A stretch of 64,000 nucleotides of DNA from Channallabes apus (lineage: Eukaryota > Chordata > Actinopteri > Siluriformes > Clariidae), in contig CM060112.1 of assembly GCA_030522415.1 (NCBI GenBank), positions 11,261,501 through 11,325,500 of the forward strand. The letters are read 5' to 3'. Within the stretch, counting starts at the first letter, position 1, and every line of letters starts with the position of its first letter. The position numbers and the translations under genes were made by a program. Of the stretch, positions 33,876 to 46,345 are shown in pieces. The notes beneath the pieces were generated by a model. The model worked only from the letters and a program-made list of their open reading frames with translations, ran no database searches and was not told the DNA's origin.

Positions 33876-34789
33876 TTTTTTTTTATATACACACCACGAT
33901 TATGGATTATACAGCACCACTAATGGGCCTGAGTGCATGCCTTTTAATTAGTGTGTTACTTTGTGTATTTGTAACAGCTTATGATTAGACAGTGTTATAA
34001 TACTCAACCTAAAATGTTACAGAAAGTAGAATGGAGTGACAGATAAGGAGTGTATGCGGTTAAGGGATTGTAAAGGTATTTAAAGGCTTGGGTTTGTTTT
34101 TATGAATTCTGTCAAAAACCAACACAATTTATTTGAACAAACTGTGTGTAAATCACAGAATGCTCAATAATTTCTGACACTGTTTAACCTTGCTGCTGTC
34201 TTAAAAAGCTACCCAGCTGTCTTCAAGGAACAGTGAGAACTCAGTGGGTGGGTGTGAATCTATGTGCGAAGATTTTAATAAAACAACAACAACAAAACAA
34301 ACAAAAATCTGGAATCATGCATCAAGTGAGGAACAGGACAAAAGTAGCAATCTGGATAAGTTTGGTTTAGTGCTTTGCCAAATCCTGGATAAGAATTCTG
34401 AACATGATGATATGAGATAGAGTTAGAAGATCAATCAGTGAGAAAACAGCAGGAGGAGACAATAGAAGGAGAGAAGTGTACAGTGGCCCTAGGCTTTGTT
34501 AATCATGTTCAGTGTAATGTAAATCAGTAATCAGAATGAATGCTCTACCCTCCTCTTTTGTGTAAGTTCATATAACAGCTCATTACCACAGCAGGAATCC
34601 CTCATTGAAGAAGCGCTCCTAATTAAAACCATTACAGTTTTGCTTTCTCTTTGTTTAAATGATCATTGTGTAAAGCTGTTGGATGCCATTTACATAAACA
34701 AGTACTTCCAAATTGTCGGAAAGGCTCTGATAAATGCAAGTGCGGTTAACATACAGTATTAATTAACACAGAAACGACATAATGAAACA
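33876..34789. other. Intergenic, nothing recognised
   Basis: No gene recognised. 34555-34760 is complex, low-repeat sequence with homeodomain-like TAATTA cores. Confidence 0.45.
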
Positions 34790-34994
34790 CGGCCAGAGGC
34801 CTTGTAGGTCACAAACGGATGGGAGTCGAACAATCAGCTTGCAGCATCCACAGGGACTTGACGGGATCAGAAATCAAGAACAAAAGAAACAAGGTCAAAG
34901 CCAGAGGATCAATAACCAGAATCATGGATTAGCAACGACAAGTAGCAACAAGTAACAGTTCTTATACCCAGCAGTGAGCATCAGAGTGAGAGGA

Positions 34995-35039
<45 letters not shown>

Positions 35040-35175
35040 GTATATAGGGAGTGTAACCGCATGCAGGTGGAGTCAGTAATCATGACAGCTGCAGATGATT
35101 GAGTCTGCCACAGTCATATCTGTGTTCTGCTCTGAAATATGGGATATAGAGTTCAATGCTGACTCAGGCATGGAT
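34790..35175 (-). repeat. Diverged LTR-like repeat, copy 1
   Basis: It shares with 36330-37770 (after removing the two insertions there) the ordered blocks AATCAGCTTGCA, AAGGCCAG-like, CGCATGCAGG, GTAATCATG-GAGCTG and GGGATAT-GAGTT. The text is typical of old fish gypsy LTRs. It holds a (GT)n run at 34996-35039. The strand is uncertain. Confidence 0.5.
34996..35039. repeat. (GT)n-(AT)n microsatellite
   Basis: Directly visible dinucleotide runs. Confidence 0.95.
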
Positions 35176-36021
35176 ATACATAAAGTAACAAAAAGTCTTC
35201 CGCAAGGCACCACCGCTGTGAGCAATACTCATTTTGACCCCCTCCTGGGATGAATATGGGAGGCAGGTATTAAAATCATGCACCAGAAGGGGATCTTAAA
35301 ATTCTTTGGAAGGAACCCAACATCTTTCCTCCAGTCGATAATACTCCCTGTCATTGAGGAAGTGAAGTTGCTTACCTCTGTGCCCGGAATCCAGGCTTGA
35401 TTTAATAACATAGACTGAGCTGTCGTGCAATGTCTAGGGGTGTCACAAGACGGGTATCTTTTTGTCAGGGGGCCTGGCAGCACTGAACACAGAAAGTGAG
35501 GGAGAGAAGGGAGAGAAGCCAGTGGTTGTGGCTTGGTAACTCTTATGTGTACAGCATATTACTCTATTAATTGCGTGATCACATAAAGACTTAAATCAAA
35601 TTGTAAAATACAAAACAAAACAAATAAACAGTCAAACTCTGCCTAATAGTGAACTAAACAGCTACAATAGGGACTACACAGCTATGTAGCCTTAAGAAAA
35701 ACCATTTATCAGTGAGACTTGGCCAAATATGTGGCCAAAAAAATGAGTGAGATCTGAATATACTGAATGACCAGATTTTTCCGTTAATGGATTTTTTTCT
35801 TCCCTGATAGAACAGTCATATTCCAAGATGATATTTCCAGGATTATTCAAGCTCAAATAGTGAAGGAGTGGTTCACACACAAATTGATTGCCACAGAGTC
35901 TAGAAGATTTGGGATGCGTTGGAGAAGCAGTGGTTCAACTCTCCCATCAATACAATATCTTGGAGAAAAATTATGAACTCAGAAATATGACAATGTGGAC
36001 AAAACGAAATGTTGCAACATT
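35176..36021. other. Stretch between the LTR-like repeats, no coding signal
   Basis: If the flanking repeats are LTRs this would be internal sequence, but no gag or pol motif was recognised. Confidence 0.4.
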
Positions 36022-36216
36022 GGGGTAGCTCAGTGGTTAAGGCATTGGACTGCGGTTCCCGAAGATCCCAGGTTCAAATCCCACAACCACCAAGTTGCCA
36101 CTGTTGGGCCCTTGAGCAAGGCCCTTAACCCTCAACTGCTCAGATGAATAATGAGATAAAAAAAATGTAAGTCGCTCTGGATAAGAGCGTCTGCCAAATG
36201 CCTAAATGTAAATGTA
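36022..36216 (+). mobile_element. V-SINE, well preserved
   Basis: A box TAGCTCAGTGG (36026-36036), B box GGTTCAAATCC (36071-36081), then the conserved V-SINE core with CACTGTTGGGCCCTTGAGCA and the 3' part GTCGCTCTGGATAAGAGCGT. The short tail is AATGTAA repeats. Confidence 0.93.
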
Positions 36217-36428
36217 AACATTGGATAAGCTTATAGGAAAACATGCTATAGTCGTAATCAAAGCAAAAGGCATTCCAATTAATATTAGCGACTTTCTTTT
36301 TTGGTCTTACTTACACCAAAACAACAAAATGAAAATAGGCAGTGGTCGAAGAATCGGCTTGCAACTATCATAGGGTGTTGGCAGGAACAGGAATCTAGAA
36401 CAAAACACAGGGTGAAGGCCAGGAAATT

Positions 36429-36783
36429 CTCATTCACTCACTCATTGTCTATACCACTTTATCCTGTATTCAGGGTCACAGGGGGCCTGGATCATATCCC
36501 AGGAGACTTACTGTAAGGCATAAGGTGGGGTACACCCTGGACAGGGTGACAATCTATCACAGGGTACACACACACACTGCCAGCAATTTGGGAACGCCAA
36601 TTAGCCTGCAGATCTTTGAACTGTGTGAGGAAACCGTAGTACCGGGAGGAAACCCACCACACACGGGGAGAACATGCAAACTCCATGCACACAGAGGCGG
36701 GAATCGAGCCTGGCCAGGAAATGAACCCAGACCCTGGAGGTGCATGGCGACAGTGCTAACCACTACACCACCAGGGCGTCTGG
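36429..36783 (-). mobile_element. Mermaid-like SINE with visible target duplication
   Basis: Near full length on the minus strand. The target duplications GCCAGGAAATT (36418-36428) and GCCAGGGAATT (36784-36794) differ by one base. Insertion in the LTR-like repeat postdates that repeat. Confidence 0.88.
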
Positions 36784-36843
36784 GCCAGGGAATTATTAAT
36801 CAAAATGATGGTTTAGTAATAATTGGGAAAAATAGTGGTCCAT

Positions 36844-37617
36844 CAGTGGCGGCTGCTCTAAGACTACAAGGGAAGCTCCGCTTCCTCTACTATGTCAGAA
36901 AATAAATGCTCATATATGCACTGTCGTATTTATATTGGTTTTAATAAATGTGCGCTAGAATGCGTTCAACTTCATGACTAGCTTGTTCAGAATCAGGTAT
37001 TTATTGTAGATTGTTTGATTTCCGTGCAGCACAGCGCGTTAAACCCTCCTGAAGCCCAGCTTCACTGGATCTCTATGCTGAAGCACAGAGGAGCGTTTTT
37101 CACTGCAGAAAAGCTGGAGGGTAATTGGATAAATGCACCAAAATCGTCACTTCCAGGGAAGCTCAGCTTCTCTGAGAGTGAATGGAGCAGTGGGCGGGAC
37201 AGGATGCTGGGCTTCTGCATGATGATTGGAGGAGCTGTTTAAACAGCGGAACCCCCATTTTTTGATTGACAGCATGTCTTTAGTATACATCAGCGCTACA
37301 GAGATTCGAGTTCAGTCCCATGCGGATTTGCAGGTGAAGTGGTACGACGAACTGCTGCACTCTGTATTGTTTGCTGGTGATATAAATTTTTTTTGTTTGT
37401 ACTGTACAAATCATTCTTTAAATAATAAAAAAAAACATATTATAGTGTTCTTGACTTTGTTCCTTGTTTCAGCATTGTAAAGTTAGTTCATTCATATAAT
37501 TAAAGTAGCTCGTGGAAGGGGAATCTAGCCGGAATTTACATACAAATAACATAATGAATTTTATGATGAAGGCCTAATATGAGCTTCACCTGTTTCAAAA
37601 GCTAGCAGCCGCCCCTG
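36844..37617. mobile_element. hAT-type non-autonomous element, 774 bp
   Basis: The TIRs CAGTGGCGGCTGCT and AGCAGCCGCCCCTG (one mismatch) are flanked by a perfect 8-bp duplication TGGTCCAT (36836-36843 and 37618-37625), diagnostic of hAT. It shares about 550 bp with 22389-22940, including an open stretch with HSALNPPEAQLHW and KHRGAFFTAEK on the plus strand. Confidence 0.93.
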
Positions 37618-37770
37618 TGGTCCATGTACCCTGCACTGAGCAATATATCTTTAACAGGGAGGGTAATTGCATGCAGGCGCAAGTCTGTAATCATGGGAGC
37701 TGTTTTGGTTCAGCTGGGAGCCATATCTCAAGACTGATCTGAATTTTGGGATATGAAGTTTAACGCAGAT

Positions 37771-39679
37771 TCCATCATGGGTCTAAAACAAAAGTCAATC
37801 AAGCATTTTGCTCATTTATAGCAAACAGACATAATCAAGAACATTAAAACCACCCATTTATCTTATGTTATATGTGCCGCCTACTGTACTGTTACATTCA
37901 GGGAGAAACGCAAGTGATTGGCTATGGAACTATCTGTACAAACACCAGAAACACCGCTCAAACAAACAAACAGACATACAAACAAACAGAATTTCTGTTT
38001 TATAGATATAGATGCATATAATATATATAATAATATACTATTTAAGCCATAATTAATGCTTTAGTTCTGCATTTAGGTCATTTAATTGAAAGTAATTCTA
38101 AAACGCATAGCAGATGGCATATGTCTACAGACGTGTATATATATATATATATATAATAAAACAGCATTTATTTTATATAAAATGTGTGTTTTATTTAAAA
38201 AATCAGAAAACTCTAAATTCTGCCTTTTTTTTTAAATGTGCAAAATGTCTGTCTAAATCTGAACCTGACTGTCTAAAACTGGTTATATATGGGAATTTGT
38301 CTTACAGCATGGCTCCAGTAAATCAGCCACCAATAACAAACAACCAAACAAAAACCAACCAACCAACCAACTAACTATCTAACACTATTTTAGTCTGACT
38401 GCTTACAGACTAGGTCCAAAAATAAAATACCTCCAAATAAAGATTCCATTATTTTTTATCCATTATCCATTATTATTTTCTTCTTATCTTCCATTATTTA
38501 ATCCTCTGACTACTGGTCACTAATAGTCGGATTTATAGAAATTGCTAAAAAGTACACAGCACATACTGTATATCAACAAGGGCAGTTTTGTAATCGTGGT
38601 GCAAATAGAAACAGACTTGTGACGGAATCATTCTGTCTTCATTTTCAACAAATCACTGGATCCAGTTCAGTGGTGAATGTTGACTTGACCAGAAGTAATC
38701 GTGACCCCAGTGTGCTGTAACAGCACTGGATAATGAGCTATGAGTTGAAGCAAGTCCCAAAAACATTTTAACTCATAACGTCACCCTGTCATGTACCACT
38801 CACCCCGCATGCTGTCTCTGCTTTGAGCAAAGTGCTGACTGCATGATTTTACTTTCCTGTGTATTTTATTCATAATAATTGCCCTGAAATGTCTCATGTC
38901 ACCTACGCCACAATGCCCTGTCAGTGTCCGGAATATCTGATTACATTCCAGCCATGTGTGACAACCATCGGGCTTATCGTTTGGTAAATGCCACATCATG
39001 GCAGAGTGATTTATTTGAAACGTCTGCCCTAGTGCACTTGCAGAATGCAAATCAAAACGGCTGCCTGTTTTGGCCACTCCTCCTCAGACACATACCGCAT
39101 GCTTTTACATTCAAACAAGTCGTGTCAGCCGGCTGCAGGGTTAAACCTGTTTCTGCCCAAGATCTCTGTTTCAGGACTTGTAACTGTCATGGTTTGCATT
39201 TTAATATAATTACATGAATTAGAATCTTATTTAAAAGGGATTATAGCTGCTTAGAAATTAGAGTCTGAAAGTCACACCAATATTTACACTAAGGTATACA
39301 GAATGTATTTATAGACGAAACACCAGTTAATAGAATATACAGTATTTAATACTGTACAATACTCTGCTATAATTAAAGCTCATCTTAAGTAAATTTATTG
39401 ATAAAAAATAGTTATCAAGATAAAAAATGTCTGTGATTAAGATATGGTTTTGAAAAAAAAAAGACTCTGGAAAAAGTAATTGAAGGATTTAATATTTGCC
39501 TTATAAGGCGTTCTATTTGTGCATACCTCACTCAACTTTATGAATATTTCCTAAGCCTGTAATTGCATCTGAAGTCTAAATATCGATGTGCACAATTTGT
39601 AGATTAAATCCTGACTAAGTGCACATAACTCAACTCCAAAAATGTATTCAGTGAGTCAATAAGTGATAAAAGTAAAACT
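37771..39679. other. Intergenic; low-repeat block at 38640-39190
   Basis: No gene recognised. A (TA)n run lies at 38136-38154. The block 38780-39190 is balanced in composition and free of known repeats. Confidence 0.45.
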
Positions 39680-39985
39680 TATTCATCTTCTATACCACTT
39701 TATTCTGTATTCAGGGTCGCGGGGCACCTGGAGCCTATCCCAGGAGACTTAGGGCACGAGGCAGGGTACAACCTGTCCCTGGCACCCTGTCTAGGCATTG
39801 CACCTGGACAGGGTGCCAATCCATCGCAGGGCACACACACACACACACATACAGTACACTCACACACTCATTCACACACTAACACACAAATTTTGGGAAC
39901 ACCAATTAGCCTAACCGACATGTCTTTGGACTGTGGGAGGAAACCGGAGTACCCGGAGGAAACCCACCAAGCACGGGGAGAAAAA
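39680..39985 (-). mobile_element. Mermaid-like SINE, head missing
   Basis: The 3' and middle parts are present on the minus strand (CACCCTGTCCAGGTGCAA, GTTTCCTCCCACAGTCCAAA). A 29-bp stretch of the CACCCTGTC region is partly duplicated (39776-39815). The copy ends at GCTTGGTGGG and lacks the tRNA head. Confidence 0.85.
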
Positions 39986-41520
39986 CAAAAACTGTCTAAT
40001 TTAATAAAAAAAAAAAAAAACTATCCACACAGCCAAAGTTAAGCTTATTGAGTAGCTAATTATAACACAGCTTAAACGGGGGAAAAAACCTACATACTGT
40101 ATGAGACAGCAGGACAACAAACTCTCTGGTTATAATGAGGGTCATTACTGTACAGCCACGTTGCTATGCAACTACGGGTTACATCGTCATGACATCGATG
40201 TGGATTTAAAATAAAATTCGCAGTGTATAAATAGCTGTGTGAGATTGGAATGCATCTCATCAATCATGCTTCACGAGTTAAAAAAAAGGAGTTTGACTGA
40301 AAGCTTTATTAAAGCTGAAAGTGTAACTATTGCATCGTATGCATGCCAAAGGTGCAAAAAGGATTGCGAGGTTGTAATAGACGTTGACAGGAAAAAATTG
40401 CAAGTACGTCACATACAACACTGTTGTCAAACAACAACAGCCAATGGTCAAATACAGTAGATGGATTAGGTTCACCTCTGGAGATAGGACACACTGACTG
40501 TCGAAAATTACCTCGTGTATGAGGGTTGAAGGGATTTTTTTTTACAGCCACGTTTTTGCACAGCACAGGCATTACCTTGGGGTAAAATCAAATTCATAGT
40601 GAGTGTTAGATGCATCATCAGTGCAGTCTGATTTCACAGGTTCCGTAGTGGCACGTGTTCTCTCTGTGGTAGATCAATGAGCTCTGAGAAATACATGCAA
40701 CTTTCCATTATTTGGAGTTGACACTTAATTATGACTCAGAGTAACAAGATGATCCACTGGGGAACTCAAGGTGTAGAAAAATGAAATAAGTGCTCGGAAG
40801 TACGACGCCTGGACCATCGAGAGGAGTCCCATATGGCTGAAATGAAGACAAGACAAGACAAGACAGAACAAAAACAAGCAAAAGACATTGGCAGTTCTAT
40901 TGCTATATTAGCATGGTAAAGAAAAACCATGCGGATTATATAGGTCATTCAATCAAATCATTTTCAGCAGATTTGTCCTGGACAGGTTCAGAGTGAGTCC
41001 AGAGACCATCACAGGGGACCACAAAAACACATATACACTATATTTAGTAAGTGGAACCTATGATGGCCAAAATACTGTATGAAGTTTTGAAGTTATGGTC
41101 TTTCTTTGCACATCTCTATCCTTTAGACTTTTTACTTCTGTTTAAAAATTCTAATTCCATTGCTGTTAACTGACAGCATAAAATATATTGTTTAAGACAA
41201 AAAAATGTTAGAGGTGTTTTTTCGCCTCCTATTAAACATAAACCGTGGTAGCAATGTTCACTGTTTTTTTTTTAATAATTAATTTCTCACATGAATTATA
41301 AAAATATAGCACAAGCCAACATTTAGCAGTTTAGTATCACTAAGCAAATCACAAATGAGTGAAAATAAATATTTCAAAAACACATGTCTTTTAGCAAAAC
41401 AAAACAGACAGATGCTGTGCAAGGATCTGTGTGCTGAAGATTTAATAATATTCAATATATTCAAATATATCAATAGTCTTTAATATTTCAAGGCCATAGT
41501 CCAAATATCTGAATCAGGGG
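39986..41520. other. Intergenic, nothing recognised
   Basis: AT-rich. A palindromic GTTGCTATGCAAC (40169-40181) is visible. No gene seen. Confidence 0.5.
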
Positions 41521-41523
41521 TAG

Positions 41524-41700
41524 GGGTAGCTCAGTGGCTAAACTGAACGGAAGGTCCCAGGTTCAAACACCAGCATAACCAAGTTGCCACTGTTGGACCC
41601 TTGAGCAAGGCCCTTTACCCTCAACTGCTCATATGTAAAGTATAATGATGATGATGGAAGTCGCTCTGGATAAGGATGCCTACCAAATGCCATGAATCAT
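41524..41700 (+). mobile_element. V-SINE
   Basis: A box TAGCTCAGTGG (41527-41537), B-box-like GGTTCAAACAC and the core CACTGTTGGACCCTTGAGCA, with the 3' part GTCGCTCTGGATAAG. A ~10-bp deletion lies in the head relative to 36022-36216. Confidence 0.9.
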
Positions 41701-42080
41701 TCAAGTGTCAGAATGCAAGTGAGTAAAGTAATGCCTGTAAAGACAAAAAGTGGAAGGGTCACTGGTCATACAGTACGCAATAAGGGTAATACCATGCCAC
41801 ACAGTTCAGAATGTACATATTGTACTGCCAGACTAAATAAATGTCCATGAGCAGTTCAAAAAGAGATGAACCAGGAGGTGACCTGGACATGGGTGCAAGT
41901 GAGGCCACATTTATTACCCTAAATTGCAACCTTAAAAGCGTTTGCACCATTCTGATGTTTTATTGTAGCCAACACCAACGTTCACCTGAATACTAACACC
42001 TGAAACCATTTTTATTATTATTTTATTATTATTTTTACCATTTTTTATTACTAAACTAATAAAAGAGACTCTCACACTTT

Positions 42081-42347
42081 GCGAAGTATACGCTCCCTGT
42101 GATTAATCTCCAGTGTCGTTACCAAGCCGTTCTCTTGTACCTGTTTTCTGATATTGACCCCGCTTGTATTTTTGTTTCCGAGTTTAGCCTGATCCCATTT
42201 ATGCCCGACGCACATCGCCTGACCTTTGCTTGTTTTTTCCACTCTCGATCTTGGATTATCCCTACTGGTTTGTTTGTTCTGCTCATATACACTCTGGTTA
42301 ATAAATATCTTAACTGCACCTGTGTTCTCCGAGTCTGCTTCGTGACA
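42081..42347 (+). repeat. 5' R-U5 portion of the LTR
   Basis: It starts GCGAAGTATACGC and ends CTTCGTGACA; the same sequence recurs at the 3' end. A TATA-like ATAAAAGAG lies at about 42057-42065, 24 bp upstream. The U3 start is not determinable because the 3' U3 is lost. Confidence 0.8.
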
Positions 42348-42349
42348 GA

Positions 42350-42358
42350 ATACTTCGC
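42350..42358 (+). promoter_or_regulatory. Self-priming primer-binding site of the decayed element
   Basis: ATACTTCGC, two bases after the LTR, is exactly complementary over 9 nt to GCGAAGTAT at 42081-42089. Confidence 0.7.
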
Positions 42359-42362
42359 CTCT

Positions 42363-43320
42363 ATGGACGCAGCAGAAGATATTAACGTTCGAGAGGCCCT
42401 TGTGAGCCATGCCAGAGTTCTGAACGAGCTCCGACAGGATGTTGCACAAATTCGAATGGAAATGGTACAACTCCAGCAGAACTTCGAACGGATGCAACAG
42501 ATGGTGGATCAACTTACCAACAAAATGTCAGCTAGCGCTGCTCCTCCGACATCCATACCTCCAATTATCGCTGCTAGTCCTGGTAGCTCGCCCGGAGACA
42601 TACGCCGGAGATCCAGGTGATTGCCAAGGCTTTATTTTGCAGTGTTCTCTATATTTTGCTGGTCAAGACAACATCACCAAAAAAGGGAAAATAGCACAAA
42701 TCATAAACATGCTTACCGGCAAAGCCTTGAAATGGGCAACCGCAGTTTGGAATAGAGGTGGTGAAAGCACAAATTCATTCGAAAACTTCCTGGACATGTT
42801 TAAAAGAGTGTTTGATCATTCACCGGAAGGCAAGAAAGTAAGTGAGCACTTGCTTAACATGCAGTAAGGAAAGCAGAGTGTGGTCGAATACGCTCTGAAC
42901 TTCCGCACTCTGGCCGCGGGCAGTGAGTGGAATGAACCCACGTTAAAAGGAGCATTTTGTCGAGGATTAAATCTCAGAATTTTAAAGGAACTGGCATGTA
43001 GAGATGACAATATCTCTTTGGACGAGCTCATCGATTTAACCAATAAACTTTATGCTTTGATGTCTAGAAAATCATACTCCGGTGAAGCCATTGAAGTCCC
43101 AACCTCATCCCAATATGAACCAATACAAATTGGAGGAGCAAGGACAACTGTAGGAGAAATGAACCCGCCGCCGGAGCGAGCAGTTGTGCTTCTATTGTGG
43201 GGGAGCCCAACACAACATACTGTAGCTCTCTGCCCTGTACGACCTACCAAAAGAGAGCAAAGGAGCGGTTCGGAAAGCGCAGGGAACACTCAGAACCCTG
43301 CGGTGAGTACAAAAGTTGAT
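42363..43320 (+). pseudogene. gag: Gag remnant
   Basis: It starts MDAAEDINVREALVSH with a coiled-coil-like N-terminus (about 42363-42560). A frame change follows near 42600, then capsid-like text (KWATAVWNRGGES). A TAA stop occurs at 42866-42868 where a Gln codon is likely. It continues VVEYALNFRTLAAGSEW and ends near a damaged CCHC knuckle (LWGSPTQHTVALCP, out of frame). Its layout matches the gag of the young element at 13854-14904. Confidence 0.8.
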
Positions 43321-43324
43321 AAAA

Positions 43325-43433
43325 ACATTTACATTTAGTCATTTGGCAGACGCCCTTATCCAGAGCGACTTACATTTTTATTTCATTATACATCTGAGCA
43401 GTTGAGGGTTAAGGGCCTTGCTCAAATAACCCT
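43325..43433 (-). mobile_element. 5'-truncated V-SINE inside the pol region
   Basis: On the minus strand GAGCAAGGCCCTTAACCCTC is followed by GTAAGTCGCTCTGGATAAGG. The tRNA head is missing. Confidence 0.85.
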
Positions 43434-43444
43434 CTTCATACTGT

Positions 43445-46176
43445 ATGTCCATAAAAGTGAAATTAGAATTCTCAAACAAAAAAATTTTTGTTCCAGCGCT
43501 GATTGACTCCGGAGCAGCCGAAAATTTTATGGATAAGGACCTCATCACTAAACACAGCATTCCACTAAATCCCCTAAAACAACCACTGTCGATCGAAGCA
43601 CTGGATGGAGGACCTATAGGAGGAAGATCTGTAACTCACAGGATCTGTAACTCACAGGACGAACTATCACTTTGTTATTCCCAACTATCACTTTGCTATT
43701 TTGGGGTTCCCCTGGCTTCAAAAACATGACCCTCACATTTCTTGGAAGGAACAGGAAGTTACACCAGGGGTGGTTCCAAGAGTGCAAAAAAACAATGCTT
43801 GCTTCAAGCCACCCTCCATCTGGAATCCACCTCTATTGAAAGCCCAGAACCTGCCACAAAATATGTAATTCCCAAGGAATATATAATGTTCAGTGAGGTA
43901 TTCAGCAAGGCCAAAGCCAGTCACCTCCCACCCCATCGATCCTATGACTGTGCTATTGAGCTCCTCATGGGCGCTCCTCTCCCATGAGGAAGGATCTATC
44001 CATTATCTCAGAAAGAAACAGAAGTAATGGAAGAATACATCACAGAAGCAATGCAAGAAGGATATATTCGTCCGTCCACATCCCCGATTTCATCCAGTTT
44101 CTTCTTTGCGGAAAAAAAAGGGGGGGGCTCAGACCATGCATTGATTATTGCAAGCTCAACAAAGTATCAGTGAAGTACAAGTACCCCCTACCTTTAGTTC
44201 CTACAGCTCTGGAACAACTTCGAGATATGTGTATTTAGCACCACATCAGGCCATTATGAGTACTGCATGATGCCATATGAAGAATTTCATTAATGACGTA
44301 CTCCGAGAAATTGGGAAAATACATCATAGCATACATTGACGACATCTTAATCTACTCTCCGGACTGGAATAGCCACGTTACACATGTAAAAAAGGTGCTA
44401 ACCTGTCTTAAAAATAATCACTTATATGTCAAGGGGGAGAAGTGTGAATTCCATGTTAAGGAAATTAACTTCTTGGATATGTGATTGGCCAGGAGGGTGT
44501 ACAGATGGATGAAGAAAAGGTAACTGCTGTAAAGGACTGGTCTACCCCAACATCCATAAAGGAACTACAACGTTTCCTGGGATTTGCAAATTCCTACCGA
44601 AGGTTTATCAGAAATTTCAGCAGCACCTTTCACAACCCTTTTAAAGGGAAATTCCAAGAGCCTGAAGTGGAACTTAGCAGCACAACAAGCCTTTTTGCAC
44701 CTCAAAGAAGCCTTCACATCAGCACCTATACTGAAGCATTCCGATCCGTCCCGACCATTTTCTGTGGAAGTAGATGCCTCTGAAACAGGTGTGGGAGCGA
44801 TACTGTCACAGAGATTTGGTATCAAACCCAAGCTACACCCCATATCATTCATGTCAAGAAAATTAACACCAGCCAAACAGAATTTCGACGTGGGAAATCA
44901 CTGGCGGTGAAACTACAGTAGCATTGGAAGAATGGCGCCATTGGCTCGAAGGAGCAAAACACCCGTTTATCATATACACAGACAACAAAAACCTCGAATA
45001 CATTAAAACAGCAAAGAGAATGAACGCTCGCAAAGCCCGATGGGCTCTGTTCTTCATAAGACTCAACTTCAACTTCCTACCAACCAGGATCCAAAAATGC
45101 TAAGGCAGATGCCCTATCAAGGATCCACAATGCACCCTCTCCAAACAAAGGAGAAGACAGAATAATATCAGAGTCCAGATTTGTATGTACGGTTACATGG
45201 GAAATTGATAAAGAAATAAATACATTTCCAAAATCCCAAATACCAAAGCAATGTCCACAAAACAAGAAATTCGTCACTTTGACAATAAGGAGAAAATTGA
45301 TAACGTGGGCTCACACATCACCAGGAATGGGTCACCCAGGCACTCTAAGAACCCACAACCTGTTACAGAGAAAATACTGGTTGCCAAACATGACATTAGA
45401 CATCAACAAACACATTTCATCCTGTTCAGCCTGTGCACAAGCCAAAGTCCCGAGATCTCAGCCCACCAGAAAGTTAATGCCACTGCCGATTCTGCAGAGG
45501 CCGTGGTCCCACATTGCCATCGATTTCATCACTGACCTACCCGAATCCAGAGGAAAGACCACGATTATGGTAATAACCGATATATTTTCAAAATCCTTGA
45601 GATTAATTCTTCTAGCCAATCTTCCCACCGCGGTCAGAACTCCAGAAATCTTGTTTCAACATGTATTCAGATACTTCGGTCTACCAGAGGACATAGTCAG
45701 TGATCGCGGACCCCAGTTTATCTCAAAAGTATGGAGGGACTTCATAGAGAAGATGGGCATAACCATAAGTTTGACATCAGGATACCACCGCCAAGCAAAT
45801 GGGCAAGTAGAACGAGCAAATCAGGAAGTAGGCAGAATGTTGAGAACATACTGTGCAGACAACCAACAAGACTGGTCGCAATTTATCCCATGGGTGGAGT
45901 ATGCACAAAACATTCATTCGAGTACCAAGTTAACACCATTTCAATGCGTACTGGGATTCCAACCCCCACTGTTCCCATGGAACGCAAACATCACACACTC
46001 CTCAACAATAGATGAATGGTTTAAGAAGAGTGAACAAACACACCAACAATTACAACGAGCCTGCACAGTAAGCAAGAAATTCGCTGACCGACAAAGAGGA
46101 AAAAACACAGAATATAAACCAGGGCACAGAGTATGGATCTCCACAAGAAATCTACAGATCAAAGAAGGGTACAGTA

Positions 46177-46178
<2 letters not shown>
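43445..46178 (+). pseudogene. pol: Pol remnant: protease, RT, RNase H, integrase
   Basis: In order: protease LIDSGAAENFMD (43495-43530); RT pieces with [12 protein letters not shown] and YIDDILIYS (about 44332-44358), with the segment between them deleted; RNase [15 protein letters not shown] (about 44767-44808); and a long open integrase stretch (45279 onwards) with HPGTLRTHNLLQR, CSACAQAK, AIDFITDLP, SDRGPQF and NGQVERANQE, so its DDE residues survive. At least five frame changes separate the pieces. Translation ends in the (TA)n run, so the integrase tail is lost. Not functional. Confidence 0.9.

Positions 46179-46179
<1 letters not shown>

Positions 46180-46231
<52 letters not shown>
46180..46231. 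repeat. (TA)n microsatellite replacing the pol 3' end
   Basis: About 26 TA units lie between integrase text and the 3' R-U5 repeat. Confidence 0.95.
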
Positions 46232-46232
<1 letters not shown>

Positions 46233-46345
46233 GGTTGTTGCGAAGTATACGCTCCCTGTGATTAATCTCCAGTGTCGTTACCAAGCCGTTCTCACGTACC
46301 TGTTTTCCAATATTGACCCCGCTTGTATTTTTGTTTCCGAGTTTA

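Larger units (their letters stand above)
36330..37770 (-). repeat. Diverged LTR-like repeat, copy 2, split by a SINE and an hAT element
   Basis: Without the insertions 36429-36783 and 36844-37617, the remaining blocks align in order with 34790-35175. It is in direct orientation to copy 1, as an LTR pair would be. Confidence 0.5.

Noticed and set aside
36026..36081. tRNA gene at the V-SINE head
   Set aside because: Continuous with the V-SINE core and tail; dispersed copies at 41524 and elsewhere.
40169..40181. RFX X-box from the palindrome GTTGCTATGCAAC
   Set aside because: It resembles two half-sites but the centre departs from the consensus and no promoter is evident.
42099..42362. N-terminal extension of the decayed gag ORF
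   Set aside because: This part is translated LTR (R-U5) sequence upstream of the gag ATG at 42363.
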